Part shown: positions 52,242 through 61,183 of the stretch, piece after piece
Layout of the letters: each line of letters starts with the position of its first letter
How positions within the stretch are numbered: the first letter of the stretch is position 1
Assembly (NCBI GenBank): GCA_900541855.1
Contig: UQLD01000006.1
Coordinates: 1-64,000 of the forward strand
DNA from: an uncultured Collinsella sp.
Lineage (GTDB): Bacteria > Actinomycetota > Coriobacteriia > Coriobacteriales > Coriobacteriaceae
Reading direction: 5' to 3'
DNA length: 64,000 nt
Made by a program: the position numbers and the translations under genes
The notes under the pieces: generated by a model
What the model was told of the DNA's origin: nothing
Seen by the model: only the letters and a program-made list of their open reading frames with translations
Databases searched by the model: none

Positions 52242-53390
52242 ATGAGTAAGAAAGAATGCATCGCGATGCTCCTCGCAGGAGGACAGGGCAGCCGATTGGG
52301 GGCACTCACCCAAAAGATCGCTAAGCCGGCGGTTAGCTTTGGTGGCAAGTTCCGCATTATCGACTTTTCGCTGTCCAACTGCTCCAACTCGGGCATCGAC
52401 ACGGTGGGCGTTCTGACGCAGTACCGTCCCTACCTGCTGCATGCCTATGTGGGCTCCGGCGAGGCCTGGGATCTGGACAGCCGTGACGGCGGCGTGTCGA
52501 TTCTGCCGCCGTACGAGACGCAGACCGGCGGCGCCTGGTATGCGGGCACGGCCGACGCCATTACGCAGAACCTCGACTACATCAAGGCCAACGACCCCAA
52601 GTACGTCCTGATTCTTTCGGGCGATCACCTGTATCGCATGGACTACCGCAAGATGCTCAAGACGCACATTGAGAACAACGCCGACCTCACGGTGAGCGTT
52701 ATGCCCGTGCCGTGGGAGGAGGCCAGCCGCTTTGGCATCCTGACCACCGACCCCGAGGACGGCCGCATCACCAAGTTCACCGAGAAGCCCGATAAGCCCG
52801 ATTCGAACCTCGCGTCCATGGGCATCTACATCTTCTCGGCCGACGTCCTGATCGAGGCGCTCGAGGAGGATGCTCTGGACCAGCGCTCGAGCCACGACTT
52901 TGGCAAGGACATCATCCCCAAGCTGCTCGGCGAGGGCAAGCGCCTGTACAGCTACGAGTTTCACGGCTTTTGGAAGGACGTCGGCACCATCGCCAGCTTC
53001 CACGAGACCTCGATGGACCTGCTGGGCAACAACCCCGAGTTCGATCTGTTCGACAAGCACTTCCCCATCATGTCCAACATCACCACGCGTCCGCCGCACT
53101 ACATTGGTCCGGATGGTCGCCTGGACGACTGCCTGGTCTCCAACGGCTGCAAGATCTACGGTACCGCTCGCCACTCGATCCTTTCGACCGATGTCATCAT
53201 CGAGGAGCGCGCCGTGGTCGAGGACTCCGTGCTGCTGCCGGGTGCGCACGTTAAGAGCGGCGCGCACATCTGCCGCGCTATTTTGGGCGAGAACTCCACG
53301 GTCGAAGAGGGCGTGAAGCTCGGCTCTGTCGATACCACCAAGGATACGGCCGTCGTTGGAAATGACGTCGTTATCGGGAAGGGGGAATGA
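52242..53390 (+). CDS. glgC: Glucose-1-phosphate adenylyltransferase
   Basis: 382 aa. Makes ADP-glucose for glycogen synthesis. MLLAGGQGSRLGALT is the nucleotidyltransferase signature, KPAVSFGGKFRIIDF the substrate loop, LILSGDHLYRMDY the catalytic Asp region, KFTEKP the glucose-1-P Lys; C-terminal left-handed beta helix. RBS AGAAGGAGAAATCG. Overlaps or abuts glgD. Confidence 0.96.
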   Translation: MSKKECIAMLLAGGQGSRLGALTQKIAKPAVSFGGKFRIIDFSLSNCSNSGIDTVGVLTQYRPYLLHAYVGSGEAWDLDSRDGGVSILPPYETQTGGAWYAGTADAITQNLDYIKANDPKYVLILSGDHLYRMDYRKMLKTHIENNADLTVSVMPVPWEEASRFGILTTDPEDGRITKFTEKPDKPDSNLASMGIYIFSADVLIEALEEDALDQRSSHDFGKDIIPKLLGEGKRLYSYEFHGFWKDVGTIASFHETSMDLLGNNPEFDLFDKHFPIMSNITTRPPHYIGPDGRLDDCLVSNGCKIYGTARHSILSTDVIIEERAVVEDSVLLPGAHVKSGAHICRAILGENSTVEEGVKLGSVDTTKDTAVVGNDVVIGKGE

Positions 53391-53394
53391 TCCG

Positions 53395-54522
53395 ATGATC
53401 AATCGCAAGGCCATCGGTTATATCACCGCTAACTACTCTTCGACCTACGGCAGCGTGCTGCTCAAGGACCGCCCCATCGCGTCCGTTCCGTTTTTGGGCC
53501 GCTACCGCCTGATCGACTTCCCGCTGTCCAATATGATGAATGCCGGCATCAAGACCGTCGGTGTCGTCATGCCGGGCAACTATCGCTCGCTGATCGACCA
53601 TGTGGGCTCGGGCAAGGACTGGGGCCTGGACCGCAAGAAGGGCGGCCTGTTCATGGTGCCCGGCAACGCGTATGGCACCACCAAGGGCGGCATGCGCTTC
53701 CTGCTGCGCGACATCATTTCCAACAAGACGCTGTTCCAGCGCTCGGACAAGCCCTATGTTGTGATGATGGGCACCAACATCATCTTTAACATGGACCTCA
53801 ACACCATCATCGAGGCGCACGAGAACTCCGGTGCCCAGATGACCGTGGTGTACTGCAAGGCCACGCGCAACGTAGATGACGAGACCAAGCTGCAGATCAA
53901 CGAGAACGGCCGTCTGACGGGCGTGAGCGCCGGCGTCGTGTACGGCGACAACGCCTCTATGGACTGCTGCATCGTCAACCGCGAGACGCTGCTCGAGATC
54001 ATCGACCACTACCAGGCCGCCGACTATCTGGACCTGCTCGAGGCACTACAGGGCGACTTTGGCAACATCGACGTGTGCAGCTACGAGTACAAGGGCGAGG
54101 TCGTGGGCGTGTTTAGCGAGAAGTCGCTGTATCGTCGCAGCATGGACCTGCTCGACCAGACCGTGGCCGACCATCTCTTTGACCCCGAGCGCCCGATTCT
54201 GACCAAGGCTCACGACGTGCCGCCTTCGCGCTATGCGACCGGCAGCCACGCCTGCAACTCGATCATCTCGGCCGGCTGCATCATCAAGGGCACCGTGCGC
54301 AACTCGATCCTGTCGCGCGGCGTTGTGGTTGAGGAAGGCGCCTCGGTGACCAATTCGATCATCAACCAGAGCTGCGTCATCAAGAGCGGCGCCCGCGTTG
54401 AGAATGCAATCCTGGACAAGAACAACGTGGTTCCCACCAACACCGAGCTTCGCGGCACGCCCGAGAACATCCTGGTGCTGGGAAAGGCCCCGTTAACTTC
54501 TGATATCACCAACGCGAGCTAG
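53395..54522 (+). CDS. glgD: GlgD, regulatory partner of glucose-1-phosphate adenylyltransferase
   Basis: 375 aa, homologous to GlgC but lacking the catalytic signature (ITANYSSTYGSVLLKDRPIA in place of the GG..RL motif; VMMGTNIIFNMDL in place of the catalytic Asp loop). As in Bacillus it should form GlgCD hetero-oligomers and tune activity. ATG 53395 is 4 nt after the glgC stop; the frame to 53356 overlaps glgC. Confidence 0.9.
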   Translation: MINRKAIGYITANYSSTYGSVLLKDRPIASVPFLGRYRLIDFPLSNMMNAGIKTVGVVMPGNYRSLIDHVGSGKDWGLDRKKGGLFMVPGNAYGTTKGGMRFLLRDIISNKTLFQRSDKPYVVMMGTNIIFNMDLNTIIEAHENSGAQMTVVYCKATRNVDDETKLQINENGRLTGVSAGVVYGDNASMDCCIVNRETLLEIIDHYQAADYLDLLEALQGDFGNIDVCSYEYKGEVVGVFSEKSLYRRSMDLLDQTVADHLFDPERPILTKAHDVPPSRYATGSHACNSIISAGCIIKGTVRNSILSRGVVVEEGASVTNSIINQSCVIKSGARVENAILDKNNVVPTNTELRGTPENILVLGKAPLTSDITNAS

Positions 54523-54553
54523 CTTTGGCACCGCAACATCGCTCGTAACACGT

Positions 54554-54589
54554 AGAATAGCCGCCCGGTTTGCGCCAGGCGGCTATTCT
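54554..54589 (+). terminator. Hairpin between glgD and glgA (terminator or attenuator)
   Basis: 12-bp perfect stem AGAATAGCCGCC/GGCGGCTATTCT, loop 54566-54577. The tail is not a clean T-run, so partial termination before glgA is more likely than a full stop. Confidence 0.5.
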
Positions 54590-54611
54590 CGAATTGCAAC
54601 AGGGAGACAAT

Positions 54612-56990
54612 ATGGCTGATTCCAGCAAAAAGATGCAGATCGTGTTTGCCTCGGCCGAGTGCGCACCGTTTGTGAAGACCGGTGGCCTGGGCGACGTGGC
54701 GGGCTCGCTGCCTGCGGCGCTTGTGCGCGCCGGCGCCGAAGTAATCGTGATGGTGCCCAAGTACGCCACCATCAAGGACGAGTACAAGTCGCAGATGGAG
54801 CACTTCTCCGACTTTTACGTGAGCCTGGGCTGGCGCAATGAGTACTGCGGACTCGAGAAGCTCGAGCACGACGGCGTCACCTATATGTTCATCGACAACG
54901 AGCGCTACTTTGCGCGCGACTATCCGTACGGCTTCTTTGACGACGGCGAGCGCTTTGCGTTCTTCTCCAAGGCCATCACCGAGAGCCTGCAGCACCTGCC
55001 CGCCGGCTTTGAGTGCGACATCCTGCACTGCAACGACTGGCAGACGGCGCTGGCGCCCGTGTTTTTGCGCGAGTTCTACCAGGGCCTGCCGCTGTATGAC
55101 CGCGTCAAGACCGTGTTCTCGATCCACAACGTGGCGTTCCAGGGCCAGTTTAGCGACACCGTGATGGAGGACATCCTTGGTGTGGCGCACATTCCGGCGG
55201 CCGCCTCGCAGCTGCGTTGCGACGCCTGCAGCATCAACTACATGCTGGGCGCCCTGCGCTATGCCGACGCCATCACCACGGTGAGCCCCACCTATGCCAA
55301 CGAGATCCAGACGCCCGAGTTTGGCGAGGGCCTGGACGGCGTACTGCGCGAGCGTTCCTACGCGCTGCAGGGCATTTTGAACGGCATTGACGTTGCGGGC
55401 TTTGACCCGGCAACAGACAAGCGAATTGCCGCCAACTACACCGTGGAGGACCGTTCCGGCAAGGCCGTGTGCAAGGCCAAGCTGCAGGAGGAACTGGGCC
55501 TCGAGGTTCGCGACGACCGTCCGCTCATGGTGATGGTCACGCGCCTGACGCGCCAGAAGGGCATGGATCTGGTCATGTACGCGCTCGACCGCATCCTGTC
55601 CGGCGGCGTGCAGGTGGCGGTGCTGGGCACCGGCGACCGCGACTACGAGGACGGCCTGCGCTACTTCCAGGACAAGTACCCCGGCACCATGGCCGCACGC
55701 ATCGAGTTCGATCCGGCGCTGTCGCAGCGAATGTATGCCGCCGCCGATATGTTCCTGATGCCGTCGAAGTTTGAGCCCTGCGGCCTGTCGCAGATCATCG
55801 CCATGCGCTACGGCACCCTGCCCATCGTGCGCGAGACCGGTGGTCTGAAGGACACGGTGATCCCGTTTAACGAGTTTACCGGCGAGGGCACGGGCTTCTC
55901 GTTTAGCAACTTTAACGGCGACGAAATGGGCGACGCCGTATTCCGCGCGGCACGCCTGTTCTGGGACAACCGCGATGCCTGGAACCAGCTGGTCACGCAG
56001 GCCATGAGCCAGGACTTTAGCTGGACGCGCTCGGCCGACAAGTATCTGGACCTGTACTTCTTTATGCACCCGGAGATTGAGCGCCCGGCGGCTGTGGAGG
56101 CTGCTACGGCCGTAGAGGAGCCGGTTGCTGATGAGGCCGAGCCTGCGGCGCCCGTTAAGGAGCCCGCTGCTGCTGAGGAGCCCAAGGTCGAGGAGAAGCC
56201 GGCTGAAGCTAAGCCCGTTAAGGCCGATCCTGAGGTGAAGGTCGAGGCTGCTCCCGAGCCCGAGCCTGAGGTGAAGCCCGCTGCGAAGCCTGCCACCAAA
56301 AAGACGACGACCCGCAAGGCAACGGCTAAGAAGGCTACGACCACGAAGGCCGCTGCGAGCAAGACCACCGCTGCCAAGGCAACTACTGCCAAGGCATCGA
56401 CCACGCGCAAGCGCACGACCGCCGCTGCCAGGAAGGCCAACGAGGTCGAGGCTGCTCCCGAGGTAAAGGCCGCCGCCGAGGCTAAGCCTGCGGCAAAGGC
56501 TCCGGCCAAGACCGCTGCCAAGAAGACGGCTGCAACCACCAAGAAGGCAACGGCAGCCAAGAAGACCACGGCTACGAAGTCGACGACGGCCAAGGCCGCT
56601 ACGACGAAGGCCGCCGCGAAGACGGCCCCGAAGGCTACTGCAAAGCCCGCCGTCAAGGTCGAGGAGGCGCCCTCCGAGCCCGAGGCCAAGGCAGCTGTCG
56701 AGGCAAAGCCGGCCGCCAAGACCACCACGCGCAAACGCGCCGCGACGACGGCCAAGAAGACCACGACCAAGGCTGCAGCTCCCAAGGCAGAGGGTAAGGC
56801 CGAGGACAAGCCCGCAGTAAAGGCCGAGCCGACTCCGAAGGCTGCCGAGGTTAAGGCCGCTCCCAAGACTAAGGCAAAGACCGAGCCCGCCAAGGAGACC
56901 CCGGTCTCCCCCGCCGTTTCGGCCGAGGAAAAGGCTCCGACCAAGAAGACCTCCGTCCGCAAGGCAACGGCCGCCCGCAAGCGCCGCTAA
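54612..56990 (+). CDS. glgA: Glycogen synthase with long Lys/Ala/Pro tail
   Basis: 792 aa from ATG 54612 (CAGGGAGACA upstream). The first ~485 residues are a complete GT5 glycogen synthase: KTGGLGDVAGSLPAAL (ADP-glucose binding), HCNDWQTALAPVFL, VTRLTRQKGMDLV, and SKFEPCGLSQIIAMRYGTLP with the EX7E motif; a normal synthase ends here. Residues ~486-792 are an unusual low-complexity tail of Glu/Pro/Ala (EEPVADEAEPAAPVKEPAAA) then Lys/Ala/Thr (KKTTTRKATAKKATTTKAAA), like linker histone C-terminal domains. glgB carries a shorter one. Confidence 0.95.
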   Translation: MADSSKKMQIVFASAECAPFVKTGGLGDVAGSLPAALVRAGAEVIVMVPKYATIKDEYKSQMEHFSDFYVSLGWRNEYCGLEKLEHDGVTYMFIDNERYFARDYPYGFFDDGERFAFFSKAITESLQHLPAGFECDILHCNDWQTALAPVFLREFYQGLPLYDRVKTVFSIHNVAFQGQFSDTVMEDILGVAHIPAAASQLRCDACSINYMLGALRYADAITTVSPTYANEIQTPEFGEGLDGVLRERSYALQGILNGIDVAGFDPATDKRIAANYTVEDRSGKAVCKAKLQEELGLEVRDDRPLMVMVTRLTRQKGMDLVMYALDRILSGGVQVAVLGTGDRDYEDGLRYFQDKYPGTMAARIEFDPALSQRMYAAADMFLMPSKFEPCGLSQIIAMRYGTLPIVRETGGLKDTVIPFNEFTGEGTGFSFSNFNGDEMGDAVFRAARLFWDNRDAWNQLVTQAMSQDFSWTRSADKYLDLYFFMHPEIERPAAVEAATAVEEPVADEAEPAAPVKEPAAAEEPKVEEKPAEAKPVKADPEVKVEAAPEPEPEVKPAAKPATKKTTTRKATAKKATTTKAAASKTTAAKATTAKASTTRKRTTAAARKANEVEAAPEVKAAAEAKPAAKAPAKTAAKKTAATTKKATAAKKTTATKSTTAKAATTKAAAKTAPKATAKPAVKVEEAPSEPEAKAAVEAKPAAKTTTRKRAATTAKKTTTKAAAPKAEGKAEDKPAVKAEPTPKAAEVKAAPKTKAKTEPAKETPVSPAVSAEEKAPTKKTSVRKATAARKRR

Positions 56991-57013
56991 TCCGGACGAT
57001 TAAAACTAAATCC

Positions 57014-57060
57014 TCAACGCAAAAGAGGGCGCCCCAACCAGGCGCCCTCTTTTGCGTTGA
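57014..57060. terminator. Terminator after glgA
   Basis: 20-bp perfect stem (57014-57033 with 57041-57060), 7-nt loop, A-rich left and T-rich right ends; ends the glgB-to-glgA cluster. Confidence 0.85.
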
Positions 57061-57081
57061 ACTTCGCATTAAAAAGAGGGC

Positions 57082-57213
57082 CGGTTTACTACGACAAAAT
57101 GGCTCCGGCCGACCACGGCGAGTAATCTTCGAAATTAAGAACGCTTCTAGCTGCGGTTTTAATATCACCAAAATGACTGTTGTTGAGATCATTCAATTCG
57201 TCGTAGTAAACCG
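57082..57213. repeat. Candidate 132-bp element with 14-bp terminal inverted repeats
   Basis: CGGTTTACTACGAC (57082-57095) and its exact complement GTCGTAGTAAACCG (57200-57213) bracket AT-rich DNA without a gene, between glgA and the GH13-GH77 gene. No clear target duplication. MITE-like by shape only. Rest of 57061-57288 holds nothing else I can support. Confidence 0.45.
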
Positions 57214-57288
57214 AAGTACTTTTGTTTGGATACAAATAGTATCGGTATAGACGTTTTTAAATATCGCGATAATTTGGGTGGTAAAACG

Positions 57289-57321
57289 ATTTTCTAGGAC
57301 AACCGTTCGCCGATGGTAAAC
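57289..57321. promoter_or_regulatory. TGGTAAA(A)C sites upstream of GH13-GH77 gene
   Basis: TGGTAAAAC (57289-57297) and TGGTAAAC (57314-57321) in the same orientation, 17 nt apart, about 100 nt before the ATG. Same half-site as upstream of glgB. Confidence 0.5.
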
Positions 57322-57420
57322 GGATGTTGTTTATACAGCCTGTGTGCAACATATATACTTATATCCTGTGCGTAAAGCCCATGGCCCGCAGGCCGTGATT
57401 CTATTGAACTGGACCGAATT

Positions 57421-60400
57421 ATGAGATTGATTCACAACAGCCGTCTGCCGCAGTTTCGCACTCCGTTTGGCGCTGTGACCACTGGAACTTCCGTTTCGCT
57501 CTCGGTGATTTTGGAGGATGCCGACCCCAACCAGGCAACGCTTACGCTGCGCACCTGGGTCGATGAGATCGGTGAATCTCTGTATCCCATGACGCACGAG
57601 GGCGACGGCATATTTACCGTAGAGCTTGAGTGCGCCGAGCCCTGTCTTATCTGGTACAGCTTTATCTGCAACATCGAGGGCCAGCCCGAGGTCCGTCTGG
57701 GCGCACCGCAGGGTCGCACCGGTGGCGAGGGCGTAACTTACAACTACGCCGAGGTCCCGTCCTTCCAGATCACCGTCTACAAGCACCGCAAAGTTCGTCC
57801 CGAGTGGTACGAGCGTGGCATGGTCTACCAGATCTTCCCCGACCGCTATGCCCGCGATGAAAACTGGCGCGAGCGCACGCTTGCCGAAGTTGAAAAACCA
57901 CGCAAAGGAATCCAGCGCCGCATGGTCGAGGACTGGAACGAACCGCCCGAGTACGAGCGTGCCGAAGACGGCTCCATCAAGACCTGGGATTTTTACGGCG
58001 GCTCGCTCAAGGGTATCCAAAATGACCTGCCCCGCATTGCCGAGCTGGGCTTTACGGCCATCTACCTCAACCCCATCTTTGAGGCCGCGAGCAACCACCG
58101 CTACGACACGGCCGACTACACCAAGATCGACCCGATTCTGGGCACCGAGCAGGACTTTACCGAGCTGTGCGAGGCGGCCGAGAAGCTTGGCATTTCCATC
58201 ATTCTAGACGGTGTGTTCAACCATACGGGCGACGACTCGATCTACTTTAACCGCTACGGCAATTATCCCGGCGTCGGTGCTTGGCAGAGCGAGGACTCGC
58301 CGTGGCGCGATGCATTTTACTTCCATGAGGACGGTTCGTATGACTGCTGGTGGGGCGTGGGCAACATGCCCGCCATCAATGAGAGCTCCGAACTGGTGCG
58401 CGAGCGGCTCCTGGGCAAGGACGGCGTGATCCGTAAATGGCTGCGCGCCGGTGCCCATGGCTGGCGACTCGATGTGGCCGACGAGCTTTCCGACGACTTC
58501 CTGGCCGAAATCAAAAAGGCCGTGCTCGCCGAGAAGCCCGACGCACTGCTGCTCGGCGAAGTCTGGGAGGACGCTTCCAACAAGATCAGCTATGGCCACC
58601 TGCGTCGCTATCTGCAGGGCTCGGAGCTCGACTCCGCCATGGACTACCCCTTCCGCGACATGGTCATCGGCTTTTTGATGGGCTACAAGAACGCTTACCA
58701 GGCAGCCGAGGATATCGAAACCCTGCGCGAGAACTACCCGCGCGAGGCACTGGCCTGCGCGCTCAATCTGCTTTCGAGCCACGACCGTCCGCGCATCATC
58801 TCGGTGCTCGGCGGTGGCCCCGACGAGTCGCAGCTGCCCGAGAGCGAGCGCAGCAAATGGCGCCTGGACGAGAACTCGATGGGTCTGGCCAAGAGCCGTT
58901 TTTGGCTGGCGACGCTCATGCAGATGACCTTCCCGGGCGTACCCTCAATCTATTACGGCGATGAATACGGCTTGGAGGGCCTCACCGATCCGGGCAACCG
59001 CCGTACCCTGCCGACCAAGGACCAACTCCACGACTTCGACACACTGGCCATCGTTAAGAACGCGTCTGCCGTGCGCCGTGCGCTGCCCTTTATGGTCGAT
59101 GGCGAGATCAAGGCCTTTGCGCTCAACGACGAAGTCTTGGCTTACACCCGCACGGGCAAAGACGGCGAGGCCGCGACGGTTATCATCAACCGCAGTCTGC
59201 GCAATTCGCACCGCGTGACGATTCCGGCGCTCGGCGAATGCGCGAGCGACGTGATCAGCGGTCACGAGTGCGAGATCCACAACGGTACCGTCACGCTCGA
59301 CCTGTACCCGCTGGGCTCTTCGATCATCTATCACCATGCCGAGAAGCGCCTGCAGGAGCCGCTCGATCATGGCGCGGGCGTTGTGTGCCACATCACCTCG
59401 GTGCCGACCGATGACGGCAAGCCCGGCACAATCGGTGCGCCCACGCGTCGCTTTATCGACCATCTGGCCGCTATGGGCATGCGCTACTGGCAAGTCCTGC
59501 CCGTCAACCCCACGGACTTCTTCCGCTCCCCCTACGCCGGCCCCTCGGCCTTTGCAGGCAATATTGATCTGCTACCCGAGAGTCACGAAGAGCTGGCAGC
59601 CGACTTTGAGACCTGGAAGGCCCGCGGCGGCGAGGATGCCGATCCGCTGTACACCGCGTTTAAACATCGCAATGCCGATTGGCTTGAGAAATACTGCGTC
59701 TACATGGCCGTTAAAAAGTACTTTGAGGGCGAGTCGCGCCATGATTGGCCGGCAGATGTCGCGCGCTACAACGAACATCTGATCGACGACAAGCGCTTCC
59801 ACAACGAGGCCGAGCTTCAGGCGTACATGCAGTACCGCTTTGACCTCGCTTGGTGCGAGCTCATGAACTATGCGCACAAGAAGGGCATCGAGGTTATCGG
59901 GGATATTCCTATGTACGTGTCCGACGATTCGGCAGACGCGTGGAGCGAACCCGAGAACTTCTGGCTGTCCGATACCGGCAAGGCGATTGAGATTTCCGGT
60001 GCGCCGCCCGACAACTTTGCGCCCGAGGGCCAGGTGTGGGGCAACCCAACGTTCCGCTGGGACCACATGAAGCAGAACGGCTATAGCTGGTGGATGGATC
60101 GCCTGCGTCGTGCGTTTTCGCTCTACGACCGCGTGCGCCTGGATCACTTCCTGGGCTTCCACAGCTATTTCAGCATTCCCGCGGGTAAGGCATGCGCCGA
60201 CGGGCGTTGGCTGGCAGGCCCGGGCAAGGACCTGTTCCAGACCGCCTACGACGAGCTGGGTCCGCTCAACTTTATCGCTGAGGACTTGGGCTATCTGACG
60301 CCCGGTGTTCGCGCCATGGCATCGACCTGCGGTTTCCCCGGCATGGACGTGCTGGAGTTTAGCGACTACGACGTTCGTTGCGGAATTCATCCCACACCGG

Positions 60401-60717
60401 GCAAGATCCTGTATACCTCGACGCACGACACCTCGACGCTTGCCGGATGGTGCACACACTCCTTTGCAGGCGGCGACGAGCCGAGCGGCATTGAACTGGC
60501 AAGCGAGCTCATGGGCAACGCCCTGGCCAGCGATGCTCCGCTCGTGATGATGCCGCTGCAGGACGTGCTAGGACTGGGCGACGATGCACGTATGAACGTG
60601 CCGGGCGTGGCCACGGGCAACTGGACCTGGCAGGCTGAGGAGGCCGACGTTGCGGCAGCCGAGGAGAAAACTGCGAAGCTCCTGCGCAGCACCCATAGAT
60701 TCTGGGGCGAAGCGTGA
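57421..60717 (+). CDS. Fusion of GH13 alpha-glucan hydrolase and GH77 4-alpha-glucanotransferase
   Basis: 1098 aa. An N-terminal beta domain (~1-125, CBM34-like) precedes a GH13 domain with DGVFNH (D263), GWRLDVADEL (nucleophile D351), LLGEVW (E380) and SSHDRPR (D455), plus a C-terminal beta domain. After ~635 a GH77 (MalQ) domain follows: GAPTRRFIDHLAAMGMRYWQ, DRVRLDHFLGF (nucleophile D908), AEDLGY (acid/base E954) and STHDTSTLAGW (D1003). One chain can thus hydrolyse or debranch malto-oligosaccharides and disproportionate them, linking glycogen breakdown to GlgP. Similar fusions exist in gut bacteria. TGGTAAAC sites lie upstream. Confidence 0.93.
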   Translation: MRLIHNSRLPQFRTPFGAVTTGTSVSLSVILEDADPNQATLTLRTWVDEIGESLYPMTHEGDGIFTVELECAEPCLIWYSFICNIEGQPEVRLGAPQGRTGGEGVTYNYAEVPSFQITVYKHRKVRPEWYERGMVYQIFPDRYARDENWRERTLAEVEKPRKGIQRRMVEDWNEPPEYERAEDGSIKTWDFYGGSLKGIQNDLPRIAELGFTAIYLNPIFEAASNHRYDTADYTKIDPILGTEQDFTELCEAAEKLGISIILDGVFNHTGDDSIYFNRYGNYPGVGAWQSEDSPWRDAFYFHEDGSYDCWWGVGNMPAINESSELVRERLLGKDGVIRKWLRAGAHGWRLDVADELSDDFLAEIKKAVLAEKPDALLLGEVWEDASNKISYGHLRRYLQGSELDSAMDYPFRDMVIGFLMGYKNAYQAAEDIETLRENYPREALACALNLLSSHDRPRIISVLGGGPDESQLPESERSKWRLDENSMGLAKSRFWLATLMQMTFPGVPSIYYGDEYGLEGLTDPGNRRTLPTKDQLHDFDTLAIVKNASAVRRALPFMVDGEIKAFALNDEVLAYTRTGKDGEAATVIINRSLRNSHRVTIPALGECASDVISGHECEIHNGTVTLDLYPLGSSIIYHHAEKRLQEPLDHGAGVVCHITSVPTDDGKPGTIGAPTRRFIDHLAAMGMRYWQVLPVNPTDFFRSPYAGPSAFAGNIDLLPESHEELAADFETWKARGGEDADPLYTAFKHRNADWLEKYCVYMAVKKYFEGESRHDWPADVARYNEHLIDDKRFHNEAELQAYMQYRFDLAWCELMNYAHKKGIEVIGDIPMYVSDDSADAWSEPENFWLSDTGKAIEISGAPPDNFAPEGQVWGNPTFRWDHMKQNGYSWWMDRLRRAFSLYDRVRLDHFLGFHSYFSIPAGKACADGRWLAGPGKDLFQTAYDELGPLNFIAEDLGYLTPGVRAMASTCGFPGMDVLEFSDYDVRCGIHPTPGKILYTSTHDTSTLAGWCTHSFAGGDEPSGIELASELMGNALASDAPLVMMPLQDVLGLGDDARMNVPGVATGNWTWQAEEADVAAAEEKTAKLLRSTHRFWGEA

Positions 60718-60805
60718 TAAAACCCCCGATATAGGGTACAGTTACAGACGTTTGAATTTTTGCGGGCAGAGCGATCTGCCCGCTTTGTGCTGAAAAGGAA
60801 GTATT

Positions 60806-61042
60806 ATGGCGCGCTACGATTACAAGTGCACGAGCTGCGGCAACGTGTTTGAGGTTGAGCACCCCATGTCCGAGACGCCCGAGGTCGTATGCCCCAACTG
60901 CGGCGCCCCGGCGGCCAAGACGTTCTCGGCCAGCGGCATTAAGTTCGACGGCAGCGGTTTCTACAACACCGACCAACGCACTGGCGGCTCCAGCACCAGC
61001 GCCACCAGCGGCTGCTGCGCCAACTGCCCGCATAGCCACTAG
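60806..61042 (+). CDS. FmdB-family zinc ribbon protein
   Basis: 78 aa. RYDYKCTSCGNVFEVEHPMS and EVVCPNCGAPAAKTFS give the two CxxC knuckles of the FmdB regulatory protein family; the C-terminus is Gly/Ser-rich with an extra Cys pair (GCCANCPHSH). Putative small regulatory or metal-binding protein; single gene with RBS AAAAGGAAG, terminator at 61051-61082. Confidence 0.85.
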   Translation: MARYDYKCTSCGNVFEVEHPMSETPEVVCPNCGAPAAKTFSASGIKFDGSGFYNTDQRTGGSSTSATSGCCANCPHSH

Positions 61043-61050
61043 AAACCAAA

Positions 61051-61082
61051 CAGCCCCGCGATCGACACCGATCGCGGGGCTG
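61051..61082. terminator. Terminator after FmdB gene
   Basis: 14-bp perfect stem (61051-61064 with 61069-61082), loop ACAC, followed by ATTCTTT. Confidence 0.8.
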
Positions 61083-61110
61083 ATTCTTTAGCTACCCAGG
61101 CATCTTTATG

Positions 61111-61177
61111 AGTTGCGGTGAAATAAGGACTGTTTGGCAGGCAGAAGCGGCTTTTCAATCCCTATTTCACCGCAACT
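61111..61177. repeat. 67-bp element with 15-bp terminal inverted repeats
   Basis: AGTTGCGGTGAAATA (61111-61125) and its exact complement (61163-61177); pairing extends to ~22 nt with two mismatches (AAGGACTG against CAATCCCT). Located between convergent FmdB and rsmB genes. Small palindromic dispersed element or rsmB terminator; no T-run. Confidence 0.6.
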
Positions 61178-61183
61178 TAGTAG

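Noticed and set aside
55808..56980. 390-aa minus-strand frame rich in Ala/Val
   Set aside because: Shadow of the Lys/Ala repeats in the glgA tail; the hydrophobic look is the complement of Lys-Ala codons, not a membrane protein.
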